From: Acidimicrobiia bacterium
GTDB lineage: Bacteria > Actinomycetota > Acidimicrobiia > Spongiisociales > UBA11373
Direction of reading: 5' to 3'
Assembly: GCA_040878325.1 (NCBI GenBank)
Contig: JBBDMM010000002.1
Span: 94,176-158,175, forward strand
DNA: 64,000 nt
The position numbers were made by a program, and so were the translations under genes. Every line of letters begins with the position of its first letter. The first letter of the stretch is position 1. Below the pieces are notes generated by a model. The model made no database searches, had not been told where the DNA came from, and saw only the letters and a list, made by a program, of their open reading frames with translations. Shown here piece after piece: positions 63,917-64,000 of this stretch.

Positions 63917-63947
63917 AGCGTAGACCTTGGAGTCACTCCAAGGTCAA
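63917..63947 (-). promoter_or_regulatory. MerR-type promoter and operator with 19-base spacer
   Basis: Minus strand: -35 TTGACC (63942-63947), 19-base spacer, -10 TACGCT (63917-63922). The spacer holds a perfect palindrome, arms ACCTTGGAGT and ACTCCAAGGT around a single C (63924-63944). Overlong spacers with such dyads are the hallmark of MerR-activated promoters. It would drive merR, the merA remnant, ccdA-like and DUF3179 genes. Confidence 0.82.
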
Positions 63948-63959
63948 GGGCCCTTTCTT

Positions 63960-64000
63960 GGGGCGGGGGGGGGGGGGGGTGGCCGGCCCCCCCCCCCCCC
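63960..64000. other. G/C homopolymer at the window end
   Basis: A run of G's (interrupted once by T) is followed by GGCCGG and a run of C's to the last base. This looks like a sequencing or assembly artefact at a contig end rather than biology. Confidence 0.75.

Overview
The window is high-GC, densely packed bacterial DNA. Its gene order matches conserved actinobacterial blocks: clpC - lysS - coaX - panC - DUF2520 protein - folK - folP - ftsH - hpt - tilS - zinc metalloprotease, then holB/tmk, topA, and a DUF1998 helicase - Tad locus - HAD phosphatase block. M. tuberculosis keeps the same blocks. The accessory content (HNH/DUF222 protein, K+-type pyrophosphatase, DUF3179 proteins) and the missing lsr2 and panD suggest a deep-branching actinobacterium such as an Acidimicrobiia member. 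That placement is inference.

Layout. 1-2014: ABC importer ATPase (cut by the edge) and its BMP-type lipoprotein. 2241-4754: clpC. 4907-5261: remnant of an iron-type ABC ATPase. 5296-8976: polyprenyl diphosphate synthase, two CrcB fluoride channels behind a fluoride riboswitch, and an HNH gene that looks frameshifted. 8983-20693: the housekeeping block for tRNA charging, CoA, folate, proteolysis, purine salvage and tRNA modification. 20749-21912: redox sigma/anti-sigma pair, small Cys protein and tRNA-Thr(CGU). 22035-24555: cytochrome c and a CopB-like ATPase, divergent around a palindrome. 24562-36399: lipid and fatty-acid genes, holB-tmk-MFS operon, topA, PimB-like glycosyltransferase and a tandem histidine phosphatase. 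36497-44192: ion homeostasis (H+-pyrophosphatase, TrkH/TrkA, NhaA) plus an LCP lipoprotein. 44193-46399: an accessory island with an IS1595-type transposase, an odd class II tRNA with a CCA anticodon, and AT-rich DNA. 46400-58334: helicase, toxin-antitoxin pair, sigma factor with GerMN protein, Tad pilus locus, HAD enzymes and MsrA. 58384-63887: two CcdA plus DUF3179 modules, one with thioredoxin and one under a MerR-type promoter beside a gutted merA. The last about 40 bases are G/C homopolymer and look like a contig-end artefact.

The most striking signal outside genes is a set of short tandem repeats, almost all with a 7-base period but with at least six different unit sequences. They sit in gaps between genes, often directly after a stop codon and sometimes as inverted pairs able to form long hairpins. 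Other leads are the class II tRNA with a Trp anticodon, a phosphatase-like protein without its catalytic Cys and Arg inside the folate operon, non-ATG starts of folP and folK, and the deleted mer operon.
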